Shown: in pieces, positions 26,492 to 35,684 of the stretch
Layout of the letters: each line of letters begins with the position of its first letter
Numbering within the stretch: position 1 is the stretch's first letter
Source of the DNA: Actinokineospora enzanensis DSM 44649
GTDB taxonomy: Bacteria > Actinomycetota > Actinomycetes > Mycobacteriales > Pseudonocardiaceae
Direction of reading: 5' to 3'
Length of the DNA stretch: 64,000 bases
NCBI RefSeq assembly: GCF_000374445.1
Contig: NZ_KB894441.1
Coordinates: forward strand, 1-64,000
Made by a program: the position numbers and the translations under genes
Notes under the pieces: generated by a model
Seen by the model: only the letters and a program-made list of their open reading frames with translations
What the model was told of the DNA's origin: nothing
Database searches by the model: none

Positions 26492-27514
26492 GTGTCCGGC
26501 GCCCGTGCCGTCGGCCTGCTGCTCGGCGCAGCCGCCGACGCCGCGTTCGGCGACCCGCGCCGGTGGCATCCGGTCGCCGGGTTCGGCCGCGTGGCCGCGC
26601 TGGTCGAGAAGACCGTGTACCGGGACGAGCGGTGGGCCGGTGTCGGGTACACCGGACTGCTCGCCGGGGGAGCGGTCGCGCTGGGCGTGGCCGTCGAGCG
26701 GGCGCGGAACCCGGTGGTGCGGACGCTGGGAACGGCGGTGGCCACCTGGGTCGTGCTGGGCGGCCGGTCGTTGGCCCGGGAAGGCGCGTTGATCGGCGGA
26801 CACCTGGCAGGCGACGACCTGGCGGCGGCACGCGAACGGCTGCCGCACCTGGTCGGGCGCGATCCGGCGTCGCTGGACGGGCCGGGCATCGCACGCGCGA
26901 CCGTCGAATCGGTGGCCGAGAACACATCCGACGCGGTGGTGGCGCCGCTGCTGTGGGGAGCGGTCGCGGGCGTGCCGGGCCTGCTGGGCTACCGGGCGAT
27001 CAACACCATGGACGCGATGGTGGGCCACAAGTCGGCCCGCTACCTGCGGTTCGGCTGGGCGTCGGCACGGCTGGACGACGCGGTGAACTGGCTACCGGCC
27101 CGGGTGGCGGCGGCGCTGACCGTGCTCGCGGCGCCCGCCGTCGACGGCGACCGGCCGGGCGCGTGGGTGGCGTGGCAGCGCGACGCGGCGGCGCACCCGA
27201 GCCCGAACGCGGGCCGGGTCGAGGCGGCGTTCGCGGGCGCGCTGGAGATCAGCCTCGGCGGCCGCACGGTCTACCCCTACGGCGTGGAGATCCGCCCGGT
27301 CCTTGGCGACGGCGACGATCCCAGCCCGGTGGACGTCCGCCGGGCCGTGCGGCTGTCCCGGCTGGTGGCTCACTTGACGACGGGCGTCGCCGTGCTGGTC
27401 GCGGCGGCCCGGTCCCGGGCCTCGTCCTCGGCCAGGATCTCGGCGACCGAGCGGCGCCGTGGGCGCTCCCCGGCCAGCGCGCCACCCGGCTTGACCTCGC
27501 GTGCCGTGAAGTAG
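26492..27514 (+). CDS. cobD: Adenosylcobinamide-phosphate synthase (CobD/CbiB)
   Basis: This 340-residue membrane protein has DAAFGDPRRWHPVAGFG at the N-terminus, several membrane helices, then ATVESVAENTSDAVVAPLLW and GHKSARYLRFGWASARLDD, all CbiB landmarks. It joins aminopropanol phosphate to cobyric acid in vitamin B12 synthesis. GTG 26492 follows GAGGAGG at 26481-26487. The last 48 codons overlap the convergent SURF1 gene, and the tail after VAHLTTGVAVLV is Arg/Ser-rich and unlike the family. Confidence 0.9.
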   Translation: MSGARAVGLLLGAAADAAFGDPRRWHPVAGFGRVAALVEKTVYRDERWAGVGYTGLLAGGAVALGVAVERARNPVVRTLGTAVATWVVLGGRSLAREGALIGGHLAGDDLAAARERLPHLVGRDPASLDGPGIARATVESVAENTSDAVVAPLLWGAVAGVPGLLGYRAINTMDAMVGHKSARYLRFGWASARLDDAVNWLPARVAAALTVLAAPAVDGDRPGAWVAWQRDAAAHPSPNAGRVEAAFAGALEISLGGRTVYPYGVEIRPVLGDGDDPSPVDVRRAVRLSRLVAHLTTGVAVLVAAARSRASSSARISATERRRGRSPASAPPGLTSRAVK

Positions 27515-28179
27515 AACAGGCCGAACAGGGCCATGCTGCCGAACGCGATCCATTGCAGCGCGTACGAGAAGTACGGTCCCGCGTCCAGCTGCGGCAGCGG
27601 CAACGGCTCCAGCACGCCCGGTGAGCCTGCCTCCAACTGCACGTAACCGGGCCGGATGGTGATGTCCGCGGCCCTGCCCACCACCGCCGGGTCGACCGCG
27701 TAGACCTGCCGGTGCCCGTCCTCCTGGAACGCGTCCCGCGGCGTCGACTCGGCCACCCGGACCCGGGCCAGCAGCGTGACCTGACCGCCGGGCGCGGGGG
27801 CGATGTCCGGGACGCGGACGCCCTCCTTGGGCCGCACGTAGCCCCGGTCGACGAGCACCACCGAGCCGTCGGTCAGCCGCACCGGCGTGAGCACCTCGAA
27901 CGCCGCGTTGCCCAGCACCGTCCGCAGCCGGGCGACCGCCTCGGCCGCCGGGAGGTAGGTGCCGGTCAGTGTCACCTTCCGCCACTCCTCGTGTGGGTCG
28001 GTGCCCAGCGGCACCGGCGGCGCGTCGTAGGAGGACTGGATGGCGGAGTTCGTGGCCGAGTTCTCCGCGTCCCGGCGGAACTGCCACGGCGCGAGCAGCG
28101 TGAAGCACGCCACGGCGAACGACACCGTGACGAAGGCCAGCAGCAGCCAGCCCGGACGCAGGAGGAACCTCAGCCGCAC
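27370..28179 (-). CDS. SURF1 family cytochrome oxidase biogenesis protein
   Basis: This 269-residue protein has a first TM helix (about residues 9-29, GWLLLAFVTVSFAVACF) and WQFRR directly after it. PVPLG, YLPAAEAV, VDRGYV and a second TM near the C-terminus (YALQWIAFGSMALFGLFYF) complete the SURF1 topology. SURF1 proteins assist heme insertion into aa3 oxidase. The start is GTG 28179. Its 3' 145 bases are antisense to the end of cobD. A SURF1 gene beside cobD also occurs in M. tuberculosis (Rv2235). Confidence 0.9.
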   Translation of the reverse strand: MRLRFLLRPGWLLLAFVTVSFAVACFTLLAPWQFRRDAENSATNSAIQSSYDAPPVPLGTDPHEEWRKVTLTGTYLPAAEAVARLRTVLGNAAFEVLTPVRLTDGSVVLVDRGYVRPKEGVRVPDIAPAPGGQVTLLARVRVAESTPRDAFQEDGHRQVYAVDPAVVGRAADITIRPGYVQLEAGSPGVLEPLPLPQLDAGPYFSYALQWIAFGSMALFGLFYFTAREVKPGGALAGERPRRRSVAEILAEDEARDRAAATSTATPVVK

Positions 28180-28207
28180 CCCACCACGGTAGGCGAGTCC
28201 GCCCGGC

Positions 28208-29047
28208 TCAGATACGCAGGGCCGCCTCCGCCGCCAGCCGCGACTCGCGCGCGTAGCCCGCGCCGAACAGCACGGTGTGGACCAGCAACGGGAACAGTTG
28301 GTGCAGCGGGATCCGCGCCCGCCAGCCGTCCGCCAACGGGCGGTGCTCGTCGTAGGCGGCCAGGATCCGGTCCAGGTGCGGACAGCCGAACAGGGCCAGC
28401 ATCGCCAGGTCGGTCTCGCGGCGCCCGCCGTGCGCGGCCGGGTCGATCAGCCACACGCGGTCCCGCGTCCACAGCACGTTGCCCGACCACAGGTCACCGT
28501 GCAGCCGCGCGGGCGGCTCGGCCGGACCGGACAACTCGGTGATCCGCGCACAGACCCGCTCGATGGCGTGCACACCCTCGGCCTCCAACAACCCCCGGTT
28601 CGCCGCGCTACGCAGATGCGGCTCCACACGATCCGCCGCGTACCACTCCGGCCACGCGGGAGCGGGCACGCAGCGCATCGGGGCCAGGCCGATCCAGGCG
28701 TCCACCGGACCGGGCGCGGCGCCGAAGGCCGACGCGCCCGCCGCGTGCAGGTCCGCCAGGCCCCGGCCGAAGTCCTCGGCCACCGCCGGGGAAGGGCCGG
28801 TCTGCTCGACCTGCTCCATCACCAGCCAGCGGTCGTCGTGCGCGCGCACGTGCGGCACCGCCACCGCGCCCGGCTCGGTCAGCCACGCCAGCCCGGCCGC
28901 CTCGGCGGCCACCGCGTTCGGGCGCGGGTCGTGCTTGGCCACCAGCAGGTCGCCGTCCGCGGTGTCGACCTCGAAGACGTGGTCGGCCAGCGCGTGCGTG
29001 CCGACGACCACGAGCCCGGTGAGCGCGGTCACCTCGTCGAGGTTCAA
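28208..29047 (-). CDS. Fructosamine kinase family protein
   Basis: This 279-residue protein has the aminoglycoside-phosphotransferase fold: an N-terminal nucleotide region, RWLVMEQVEQ, then the catalytic loop RLHGDLWSGNVLW and the metal-binding VWLIDPAAHGG with ETDLAMLALFG. These match ketoamine (fructosamine-3-) kinases, which repair glycated proteins or small amines. The start TTG 29047 overlaps the stop of the preceding phosphatase gene by TTGA, so the two are coupled. Phosphatase plus deglycating kinase pairs are common in actinobacteria. Confidence 0.88.
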   Translation of the reverse strand: MNLDEVTALTGLVVVGTHALADHVFEVDTADGDLLVAKHDPRPNAVAAEAAGLAWLTEPGAVAVPHVRAHDDRWLVMEQVEQTGPSPAVAEDFGRGLADLHAAGASAFGAAPGPVDAWIGLAPMRCVPAPAWPEWYAADRVEPHLRSAANRGLLEAEGVHAIERVCARITELSGPAEPPARLHGDLWSGNVLWTRDRVWLIDPAAHGGRRETDLAMLALFGCPHLDRILAAYDEHRPLADGWRARIPLHQLFPLLVHTVLFGAGYARESRLAAEAALRI

Positions 29048-29505
29048 CCCCTGTTCTCCCGCACCCAGTCGAGCAGACCCGGGCAGGCGGCCTCGACCAG
29101 CGCCAACACCGCCTCGAACCCCTTCGGCGGGCCGTAGTAGGGGTCCGGAATGTCAAGATTCGTCGAAGTCGCCGGGTCGAAAACGCGGCACAATGTCACC
29201 CGTTCGGGGTCGGACACCCGGGCCCGCAGTGCCTTCGCGTGCCCGGAGTCCATCGCGACCAGCAGATCGGCGCCCAGATGGTCGGCGTCGACCTGGGTGG
29301 CGACATGGGCGGTGGGATAGCCGTGCCGGGCCAGCACCCGTGCGGTCCGCGGGTCCGCGGGCTCACCCACATGCCAGTCGTCGAGCCCCGCGCTGGTCAC
29401 CCGCACCCGCTCGGCCAGGCCCGCGCGGCGCAGGTGCTCGCCGAACACCAGCGCGGCCATGGGCGACCGGCAGATGTTGCCGGTGCAGACGAAGCAGATG
29501 TGCAC
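29044..29505 (-). CDS. Low-molecular-weight protein tyrosine phosphatase
   Basis: This 153-residue enzyme has the P-loop FVCTGNICRSPMA at the very N-terminus (CX5R with Cys near residue 7) and the catalytic Asp in DIPDPYYG near residue 122. GTG 29505 starts the protein directly at the fold; the open frame extends upstream by 51 unrelated residues. M. tuberculosis PtpA (Rv2234) sits in the corresponding place beside SURF1 and cobC. Confidence 0.93.
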   Translation of the reverse strand: MHICFVCTGNICRSPMAALVFGEHLRRAGLAERVRVTSAGLDDWHVGEPADPRTARVLARHGYPTAHVATQVDADHLGADLLVAMDSGHAKALRARVSDPERVTLCRVFDPATSTNLDIPDPYYGPPKGFEAVLALVEAACPGLLDWVRENRG

Positions 29506-29538
29506 GCAGGCCAGCCTAGGGAAGACCAGGGAGCGTCG

Positions 29539-29751
29539 ATGTCGTCGGGGAGACACGTGGTGACGGAGATGTGGTGGACGCCGGACGCGCTCCGGCAGCT
29601 GTCCGCGGAGCAACGCGCGGAGGCGGTCGACCGGCTCGCGGAGGCGGTGGAGGCACACATCGTCTCCCGCACCTCACCGGACGAACTGGCCCGCCGCCGC
29701 GCCACCCGCTGGCTGCGCGCCAACGGCCTGGCCGCCGTCGTGCAGCGCTGA
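29539..29751 (+). CDS. Small hypothetical protein
   Basis: This 70-residue protein is rich in Ala, Arg and Glu and predicted mostly helical (MWWTPDALRQLSAEQRAEAV, then ELARRRATRWLRANG). It has no membrane segment or known motif. It lies 34 bases from the divergent phosphatase and 77 bases before cobC. I do not recognise it; the charged amphipathic helices suggest a small cytosolic, perhaps nucleic-acid-binding, protein (weak inference). Confidence 0.55.
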   Translation: MSSGRHVVTEMWWTPDALRQLSAEQRAEAVDRLAEAVEAHIVSRTSPDELARRRATRWLRANGLAAVVQR

Positions 29752-29828
29752 GCTGGGCGCGGGGCGCCGACTGACCGGGCAAACAGTGCCGACGACCGCT
29801 CGGACTGACTCATCTAGACTCCGGGGCG

Positions 29829-30866
29829 ATGACCAGCGGCGATATCGATCCCTTGCTCAGCCACCACGGCGACCGCGATACCGCGCCCGGCCTGCTCGAC
29901 TTCGCGGTCAACGTGCGCGGCGGTACCCCGCCCCGCTGGTTGCGCGAGCGGCTGGCCGCCGCCATCGACCGGCTGGGGACCTACCCGTCCCCGGCGGACG
30001 ACCTGCGCGCCCGCGCCGCCGTCGCCGCCCGGCACGACCGCGACCCGGACGAGGTGGTGATCCTCAACGGGTCCGCCGAGGGGTTCGCGTTGCTGCCCAA
30101 CCTGGCGCCCGCGTTGGCCGCCGTCGTGCACCCGCAGTTCACCGAGCCCGAGGTGGCGCTGCGCACCGGCGGCATCGATGTCCGACGGGTCCTGCTTTCC
30201 GCGGCCGACGACTTCGCGCTGCATCCCGAGGACGTGCCCGCTGCCGCCGATCTCGTGGTGATCGGAAACCCCACCAACCCGACCTCGACGCTGCACCCCG
30301 CCGACCGGATCCGCGAACTCGCCGACGGGCGCGTGGTCCTGGTCGACGAGGCGTTCATGGACGCCATCCCCGGCGAACCCGAAACCCTGGCGGGTGATCC
30401 GGGCGTGCTGGTCTTCCGCAGCCTCACCAAGACCTGGGCGCTCCCCGGCCTGCGCGCCGGATACGCGCTCGGCCACCCGGACCTGCTCGCCCGGCTGACC
30501 CGCGGCCGTCCACAGTGGCCGGTCGGGACGCTGGTGCTTGAGGCGGTCGTCGCGTGCTGCGAGGCGCCCGCGCTCGCGGAGGCCGAACTGGCCGCGGTGG
30601 ACGCTCGTGACCACCGCGAGGCGTTGCGCGCGGAACTGGGCGATCTGGTGCTCGGCGACCCGAAGGCGCCGTTCCTGCTCCTCGAAGTCCCGGACGGCGA
30701 ACGGCTGCGGATGGCCTTACGCGACCGGGGAATCGCCGTGCGCAGGGGCGACACCTTCCCCGGTCTGGGGCCGAACCACCTGCGCGTCGCCGTCCGCTCG
30801 CCCGAGGAATGCGCGCCGCTGCTGGCCGCGCTTCGCGCCGAACCCGTCCTGGAGGTCCGCCCGTGA
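29829..30866 (+). CDS. cobC: CobC-like PLP-dependent aminotransferase (Rv2231c type)
   Basis: This 345-residue class I/II aminotransferase has [20 protein letters not shown] and the PLP lysine in [17 protein letters not shown]. It resembles threonine-phosphate decarboxylase or histidinol-phosphate aminotransferase, and Rv2231c-type proteins are annotated CobC for the aminopropanol arm of B12 synthesis. The nearby cobD supports that role. ATG 29829 is used; the next gene overlaps by GTGA. Confidence 0.87.
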   Translation: MTSGDIDPLLSHHGDRDTAPGLLDFAVNVRGGTPPRWLRERLAAAIDRLGTYPSPADDLRARAAVAARHDRDPDEVVILNGSAEGFALLPNLAPALAAVVHPQFTEPEVALRTGGIDVRRVLLSAADDFALHPEDVPAAADLVVIGNPTNPTSTLHPADRIRELADGRVVLVDEAFMDAIPGEPETLAGDPGVLVFRSLTKTWALPGLRAGYALGHPDLLARLTRGRPQWPVGTLVLEAVVACCEAPALAEAELAAVDARDHREALRAELGDLVLGDPKAPFLLLEVPDGERLRMALRDRGIAVRRGDTFPGLGPNHLRVAVRSPEECAPLLAALRAEPVLEVRP

Positions 30867-31702
30867 CGACCGTCGCCGACGCGGTCGCCGCCCTGGAGGC
30901 CGCCTACCCGCCCGCGCTCGCCGAGAGCTGGGACGCGGTCGGCCTGGTCTGCGGGGACCCGGCCGAGCCTGCCGACCGGATCCTGGTCTGCGTCGACCCC
31001 GTCGAGTCCACTGTGGACGAGGCGGTCGATGTCGGTGCCCTGCTGATCGTGGCCCACCACCCACTGCTGCTCAAGGGCGTGCACGGGGTACCCGCCGACA
31101 CCGCCAAGGGCGCGCTGGTGCACCGCATGATCCGCAACGGCATCGCGCTGTTCTGCGCGCACACCAACGCCGACGCCGCCGACCCCGGCGTCTCCGACGC
31201 GCTCGCCGCCGCCCTCGGCCTCACCGTCACCGGCCCGCTCGACGCCAACCCGGACGGCCGCACCGGCATCGGCCGGATCGGCGAGCTGCCCGAGCCAGAG
31301 CCGTTCGCCCGGTTCGTCGACCGCGTCGCCGCCGCGCTGCCCGGCACCGAGGGCGGGGTCCGCGCCGCGGGCGACCCGGACCGGCCGATCCGCCGGGTCG
31401 CCGTCTCCGGCGGCGCGGGCGACTCCTACCTGGCCACCGCCACCGCCGCGGGCGTGGACGCCTTCGTCACCGCCGACCTGCGCCACCACCCGGCCGCCGA
31501 GCACCTTGCCCGGCCCGGCGCGCCCGCGCTGGTCGACGTCGCCCACTGGGCCAGCGAGTGGCCGTGGTGCGCCCAGGCGGCGGAGATCCTGCGCGCCGCC
31601 CTCGGCGGTACGGTCATCGTTGACGTTTCCCACCGCCGCACCGATCCCTGGACCACCCAGGCAGCGGGCGCGCCGAGCCGAACCGGGAGGTTCACCGGGT
31701 GA
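30863..31702 (+). CDS. Nif3-like dinuclear metal centre protein
   Basis: This 279-residue protein has the NIF3 pattern: [23 protein letters not shown] with metal-binding His, CAHTNADAA, and near the end [11 protein letters not shown]. Family members form hexamers with two metals per subunit; the substrate is unsettled, with GTP cyclohydrolase and hydrolase roles proposed. Overlaps by 4 bases on both sides place it in a tight operon cobC-nif3-zinc ribbon. The order matches Rv2231c-Rv2230c-Rv2229c. Confidence 0.92.
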   Translation: MTTVADAVAALEAAYPPALAESWDAVGLVCGDPAEPADRILVCVDPVESTVDEAVDVGALLIVAHHPLLLKGVHGVPADTAKGALVHRMIRNGIALFCAHTNADAADPGVSDALAAALGLTVTGPLDANPDGRTGIGRIGELPEPEPFARFVDRVAAALPGTEGGVRAAGDPDRPIRRVAVSGGAGDSYLATATAAGVDAFVTADLRHHPAAEHLARPGAPALVDVAHWASEWPWCAQAAEILRAALGGTVIVDVSHRRTDPWTTQAAGAPSRTGRFTG

Positions 31703-32436
31703 AAGCCGATCCCGCCGCCCAGCGCAGACTGCTCGACCTGGCCGAGGTCGACATCGAGCTCACCCGGGTGCGACACCGCCGCACCACCATGCCGGAGCTG
31801 GCCGAGATCGACGCGGCCGAGCGGACCGCGCGGGCCAGGCGCGACGCCGTGGTGGCCGCGCGCACCCAGCTGGACGACCTCGACCGCGAGGCCGCCCGGC
31901 AGGAGAAGGAGATCGACGCGGTGCGCGCCCGCGAGGACCGCGACCGCAAGCTCCAGGTCGGCGGCACCCTCAACGCCAAGCAGCTCACCGACCTGGAGCA
32001 CGAGCTGGGCACCCTGGAGCGCAGGCAGGCGGTGCTGGAGGACGACCTGCTTGAGCTGATGGAGCGGCGCGAGGCGGTCGAGCTGGACACCAAGCACGCC
32101 GACCTGGAGCTGGCCAAGGCCGAGGAGGCGCTGGCCGACGCCACGCACCGGCGCGACGAGAACCTGGCCGACCTGGACACCACCGAGGCGCGGCGCACCG
32201 CCGAGCGCGCCAGGGTGCTCCCGGACCTGCCCGCCGACCTGCTCGCGGTCTACACGCGTCGGCACGAGCTGCGCGGCACCGGCGCGGCCCTGCTGCGCGC
32301 CCGCCGCTGCGGCGCCTGCCGGATCGAGCTGGACAGCCGCGAGCTGTCCCGCATCCGGGAGGCCGCCGCCGACGAGGTGCTGGAGTGCCCGGAGTGCGGC
32401 ACGATCATGGTCCGCACCGCCGAGTCGGGAGTGTGA
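31699..32436 (+). CDS. C4-type zinc-ribbon coiled-coil protein (Rv2229c type)
   Basis: This 245-residue protein has a long charged coiled coil (about residues 10-190) and a C-terminal zinc ribbon, [10 protein letters not shown] then [11 protein letters not shown]. This is the CT398/Rv2229c-like family, usually next to Nif3. Its function is unknown; a nucleic-acid or protein scaffold is suggested by the shape. The GTG start overlaps the nif3 stop. Confidence 0.9.
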   Translation: MKADPAAQRRLLDLAEVDIELTRVRHRRTTMPELAEIDAAERTARARRDAVVAARTQLDDLDREAARQEKEIDAVRAREDRDRKLQVGGTLNAKQLTDLEHELGTLERRQAVLEDDLLELMERREAVELDTKHADLELAKAEEALADATHRRDENLADLDTTEARRTAERARVLPDLPADLLAVYTRRHELRGTGAALLRARRCGACRIELDSRELSRIREAAADEVLECPECGTIMVRTAESGV

Positions 32437-32443
32437 CGGCGCC

Positions 32444-33586
32444 GTGCGGGTGATCGTCGAGGCGGACGGCGGCTCGCGCGGCAACCCCGGCCCGGCCGGG
32501 TACGGCGCCGTGGTGCTGGACCCGGACACCGGCGCGGTGCTCGCCGAGCGCGCCGAGGGCATCGGGGTGACCACCAACAACGTCGCCGAGTACCAGGGCC
32601 TGCTCGCGGGCCTGCGGGCGGCCGCCGCGCTCGGCGCGGACGTGGTCGAGGTGCGGATGGACTCCAAGCTCGTGGTGGAGCAGATGTCCGGCCGCTGGCA
32701 GGTCAAGCACCCGTCCATGAAGCCGTTGGCCGAACGGGCGCGCACGCTCGCTGGCGAGTTCTCCCGGGTGACCTACACGTGGATCCCGCGCGAGCGCAAC
32801 CAGCGCGCCGACCGGCTGGCCAACCAGGCCATGGACGCGCAGGCGGGCATCGCGCCGAAACCGGCCACGCCGGAGCCGCCCGCCGCGCGCCCCAAGGCCG
32901 AACAGGACGGTCTCTTCGCGACTCCACGGCGGATGTCCCCGGCCGCCTGGACCGGGGCGCACGGCGACCCGACGAAGATCCTGTTGTTGCGGCACGGGCA
33001 GACCGCGATGTCCGCCGAGCGCCGCTACTCCGGCCGCGGCGACGTCCCGCTGACCGAGCTCGGCCGGGCCCAGGCGGCGGCGGCCGCGCGCCGGATCGCC
33101 GCGCTGGACGGCCTCGGCCCGGACACGCCGGTGATCACATCCCCGTTGGACCGCGCCCGGCGCACCGCGGGCGCCGTGGCCGACGCGCTGGGCGCCAAGG
33201 TCCGGGTGCACGAGGGTCTGGTGGAGACGGACTTCGGCGACTGGGAGGGCCGCACCTTCACCGAGGCCTACGAGCGCGACCCGGCGCTGCACGACCGCTG
33301 GCTGGCCGACACCTCGGTGCCGCCGCCCGGCGGTGAGAGCTTCGACGCGGTGCACGAGCGGGTCGCCCGGGTGCGGGACGAGTTGTTGGTCGAGCACGCG
33401 GGTCGGACGGTGCTGGTGGTCAGCCACGTGACGCCGATCAAGGCGCTGCTGCGGCTGGCGCTGGAGGTCGGTCCGTCCCTTTTGTTCCGGTTGCACCTGG
33501 ACCTGGCGTCGCTGTCCATCGTGGAGTTCTACCCGGACGGCAACGCGTCTGTGCGACTCGTCAACGACATCTCCCACCTGGACTGA
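32444..33586 (+). CDS. Bifunctional RNase H / histidine phosphatase (Rv2228c type)
   Basis: This 380-residue protein has an N-terminal RNase HI-like domain (IVEADGGSRGNPGPAGYGAV, AEYQGLLAGL, VRMDSKLVVEQMSG, with the acidic residues at 7, 49 and 73 or so). A linker leads to a C-terminal phosphoglycerate-mutase fold from about 180: LLRHGQTAMSAERRYSGRGD and VVSHVTPIKALL. The phosphatase half resembles alpha-ribazole phosphatase, fitting the B12 context; the RNase H half removes RNA-DNA hybrids. The same fusion is known in mycobacteria. The start GTG 32444 lies 8 bases after the zinc-ribbon gene. Confidence 0.93.
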   Translation: MRVIVEADGGSRGNPGPAGYGAVVLDPDTGAVLAERAEGIGVTTNNVAEYQGLLAGLRAAAALGADVVEVRMDSKLVVEQMSGRWQVKHPSMKPLAERARTLAGEFSRVTYTWIPRERNQRADRLANQAMDAQAGIAPKPATPEPPAARPKAEQDGLFATPRRMSPAAWTGAHGDPTKILLLRHGQTAMSAERRYSGRGDVPLTELGRAQAAAAARRIAALDGLGPDTPVITSPLDRARRTAGAVADALGAKVRVHEGLVETDFGDWEGRTFTEAYERDPALHDRWLADTSVPPPGGESFDAVHERVARVRDELLVEHAGRTVLVVSHVTPIKALLRLALEVGPSLLFRLHLDLASLSIVEFYPDGNASVRLVNDISHLD

Positions 33587-33702
33587 CGGCGTAGACGACG
33601 GAAATCCTTGCGGTCGGCGGGAAATCGACAGAAATCCACAGTCGACTGGACAGTTCGCCCGGCAGGCCGGACAAGTCCACTTCGGCCATCGGGCGGTCCG
33701 GT

Positions 33703-34260
33703 TCAGCCGGTGAGCGGCACGACCGCGGGACGGCGCCTGCGCACGGTCTCGGTGAAGCCGTGCAGCACCTCGCCAAGCGCGGCCGCGGCCAGCGGGCGCA
33801 CCCGGGCGCCCTCGTGCTCGTCGGCGATCATCTGGTCCAGCACGAAGTGCCCGGCGAGGACCTTGGTGGCGCCCATGGCGAACAGCAGCGGCCGCAGCAC
33901 CCCGTCGATGGCCACCAGGTGCCCCTGGGTGCCGCCGGTCGCCAGCGGCAGCACGGCCTTGCCTGCCAGCGCCCCGGCGGGCAGCAGGTCCAGCAGGGAC
34001 TTCACCAGTCCGCTGTAGGCGGCCCGGTAGACCGGGCTGGCCACCACGATGCCGTCCGCGCCCGCCACCGCCTCGATCGCGGCGCTGATCGCCGGGTCGC
34101 CGGTGTCCTCGGCCAGCAGCGCGACCGTGGGCAGGTCCCGCACGCTGAGCACCGCGACCTGCTCGCCGAGCCGACGCAGCTCGGCCGCGACGTGCGCGAC
34201 GAGGACGCCTGCCCGCGCGCTCGGTGCCGGACTGCCGGAGATGATCAGGATCGAGCCCAC
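33703..34260 (-). CDS. NADPH-dependent FMN reductase (SsuE-like)
   Basis: This 185-residue flavodoxin-fold protein has the N-terminal FMN loop IISGSPAPSARAGVL, VASPVYRAAYSGLVKSLLD in the middle and LPLATGGTQGHL, as in SsuE-type reductases. It supplies reduced flavin, often to sulfonate monooxygenases; no such partner is nearby. GTG 34260 follows GGAGGG; the longer open frame would run across the RNase P RNA gene and is not credible. Confidence 0.87.
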   Translation of the reverse strand: MGSILIISGSPAPSARAGVLVAHVAAELRRLGEQVAVLSVRDLPTVALLAEDTGDPAISAAIEAVAGADGIVVASPVYRAAYSGLVKSLLDLLPAGALAGKAVLPLATGGTQGHLVAIDGVLRPLLFAMGATKVLAGHFVLDQMIADEHEGARVRPLAAAALGEVLHGFTETVRRRRPAVVPLTG

Positions 34261-34569
34261 GGGTCCCTCCAGGTGGTGTGCCCGCCGGGCGGCGGCGGGG
34301 CGACGCTTGGGAAAAGCCGAGCTGAACAAGGAAAGACGCGCTGAACAGCGCGGACGCCGAACGACCCGGAACGGGTGGGAGCGTTGGGATGCCGTGCTTT
34401 CAGCGCGGACAGCAGCCGCCCGCGAGGAGGAGGAAGTCCACGTGCCTGCGCCGGGTGAGTACTCGGTCACCGGACATGGCACGAGTAGAACAGGCCAGGT
34501 CCGCGGGCTCAACGGTGTCCACGCCATGGGACGTGCGGACCGCGAAGTGGACCCCCGTATCCTTGATCC
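34261..34569. other. Intergenic region before rnpB
   Basis: About 309 bases separate the FMN reductase start from rnpB. I see no convincing gene. An open frame starting at a GTG behind GAGGAGGAGG near 34425 runs straight into the RNase P RNA and is taken as chance. The region should hold the rnpB promoter and the divergent reductase promoter. Confidence 0.5.
34558..34563 (+). promoter_or_regulatory. rnpB: Candidate -10 box of rnpB
   Basis: TATCCT at 34558-34563 lies about 7 bases before the predicted 5' end of the RNase P RNA, and GCGGAC at 34535-34540 lies 17 bases upstream as a poor -35 match. The position is good and the sequence match moderate. Confidence 0.4.
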
Positions 34570-34976
34570 GCGGGCGAGTCGGCAGGGCGGCCGCGGCGGT
34601 GTGACCCACCGACGAGGAAAGTCCGGACTCCGCAGGGCAGGGTGGTTGTTAACGGCAACCCGAGGCGACTCGCGGGACAGTGCCACAGAAAACAGACCGC
34701 CCGGCGGGTCGGGAGCACCGAGCCGCCGGGTAAGGGTGAAACGGTGGTGTAAGAGACCACCAGCGCCCCGGGTGACCGGGGCGGCTAGGTAAACCCCACC
34801 CGGAGCAAGGCCAAGAGGGAGCCGCGAGGCTCCTGCGCAGACGTCCGAGGGCGGCCCGCCCGAGTCTGCGGGTAGGCCGCACGAGCCTGTCGGCGACGGC
34901 AGGCCTAGATGGATGGTCGCCCCCCGGGACGCGGGTCCCGGGGACAGGATCCGGCTTACGGCCGGCTCGCCCGCCC
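34570..34976 (+). ncRNA. rnpB: RNase P RNA (bacterial type A)
   Basis: The 5' end GGGCGAGTCGGC pairs with GCCGGCTCGCCC near 34961-34973 to form P1. The universal core GAGGAAAGTCCGGACTCC lies at 34614-34631, GGTAAGGGTGAAACGGTG near 34730, and the 3' core ACAGGATCCGGCTTAC at 34944-34959. The length of about 407 nt fits. It is the catalytic RNA that trims tRNA 5' ends. It lies between the RNase H operon and the secretion-like operon. Confidence 0.95.
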
Positions 34977-34984
34977 TGAGCGAC

Positions 34985-35003
34985 CACTCGGTCCGCCCGA
35001 GTG
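34985..35003 (+). terminator. Hairpin after rnpB
   Basis: CACTCGG at 34985-34991 pairs with CCGAGTG at 34997-35003 around a 5-base loop, directly downstream of rnpB. There is no U-tract, but the position fits transcript termination. Confidence 0.55.
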
Positions 35004-35371
35004 TGACCTGATCGGCCCTACACCGATTGGAGTAATTCCGCACGCGACTCGCCGCGATTATCCTCGTGAGTTGTGTCACACAGAGTGAGAGTGATCCGCG
35101 CGGCCGGGTGAAACGTCCCCTGGACTAGGAAAATCGGGTGGTCGTAGGTTCTGACCGGCCCGCTCCGGATGATGATGGTGTGGTCAGATGGCAGCCGGAT
35201 GGGACGACGGAGGGCCCGCTTGGACGTACTGAACCTACGGTACGCATCCTTCTAGCTACCCATAGTAATGACAACCATGTGCCTTTCGTGCTCTACTCGA
35301 CGGGCACAGCACAGACCTGCCGCGCAGGAGCCCGACGCCCCGGACCGCTTCCGCGCACTTGGGAGATCGAG
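35004..35371. other. AT-richer leader region before the T4SS-like operon
   Basis: These 368 bases are clearly richer in A and T than the flanking genes and contain no convincing coding region. They include TTGTGTCACACAGAGTG near 35073 and a possible -35 TTGGAC at 35220-35225. The operon promoter and control sites are likely here, but no -10 box stands out. GGGAG at 35361-35365 serves as ribosome site for the first gene. Confidence 0.45.
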
Positions 35372-35665
35372 ATGACTACCCCGACCATCGCCGCGCTCGT
35401 CGACTTCGCCCAACAGCAACAACCCTCCGACAAAGGTGGTCTCAGCACCGGCGGCGTCCGCGACTGGATCCTCAACAACATCATCCCGTTGCTCCTGCTC
35501 ACGGTGGCGCTCCTGCTGCTGTGGCTGGGTGGCGGCAAGGGGGACAACGCGGGAGTCATGCGCCGTCTCGGCGGCGTCATCGTCGCCCTGGCCATCATCG
35601 GGTTGGCGGTCACCAATGCCGGCGAGGGAATCGGCCGGTGGCTCGCAGGCCTGTTCACCGGCTGA
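35372..35665 (+). CDS. Small two-TM protein, VirB2/TrbC-like candidate
   Basis: This 97-residue protein has a polar N-terminus with QQQQ, a first helix NIIPLLLLTVALLLLWLGG (about residues 35-53) and a second one GGVIVALAIIGLAVTNAG (about 66-83), ending near GRWLAGLFTG. Two closely spaced helices and position at the head of the operon fit a VirB2-type pilin-like subunit; sequence alone does not prove it. ATG 35372 follows GGGAG. The next gene starts 19 bases later. Confidence 0.7.
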   Translation: MTTPTIAALVDFAQQQQPSDKGGLSTGGVRDWILNNIIPLLLLTVALLLLWLGGGKGDNAGVMRRLGGVIVALAIIGLAVTNAGEGIGRWLAGLFTG

Positions 35666-35684
35666 TCAGGCCCGGTGAACTGAC

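Noticed and set aside
34389..34792. Open frames covering the rnpB region
   Set aside because: They cross the conserved RNase P RNA core and have no protein-like features.
35073..35090. Crp-type operator near TTGTGTCACACAGAGTG
   Set aside because: The half-sites lack the required 6-base spacing of TGTGA and TCACA.
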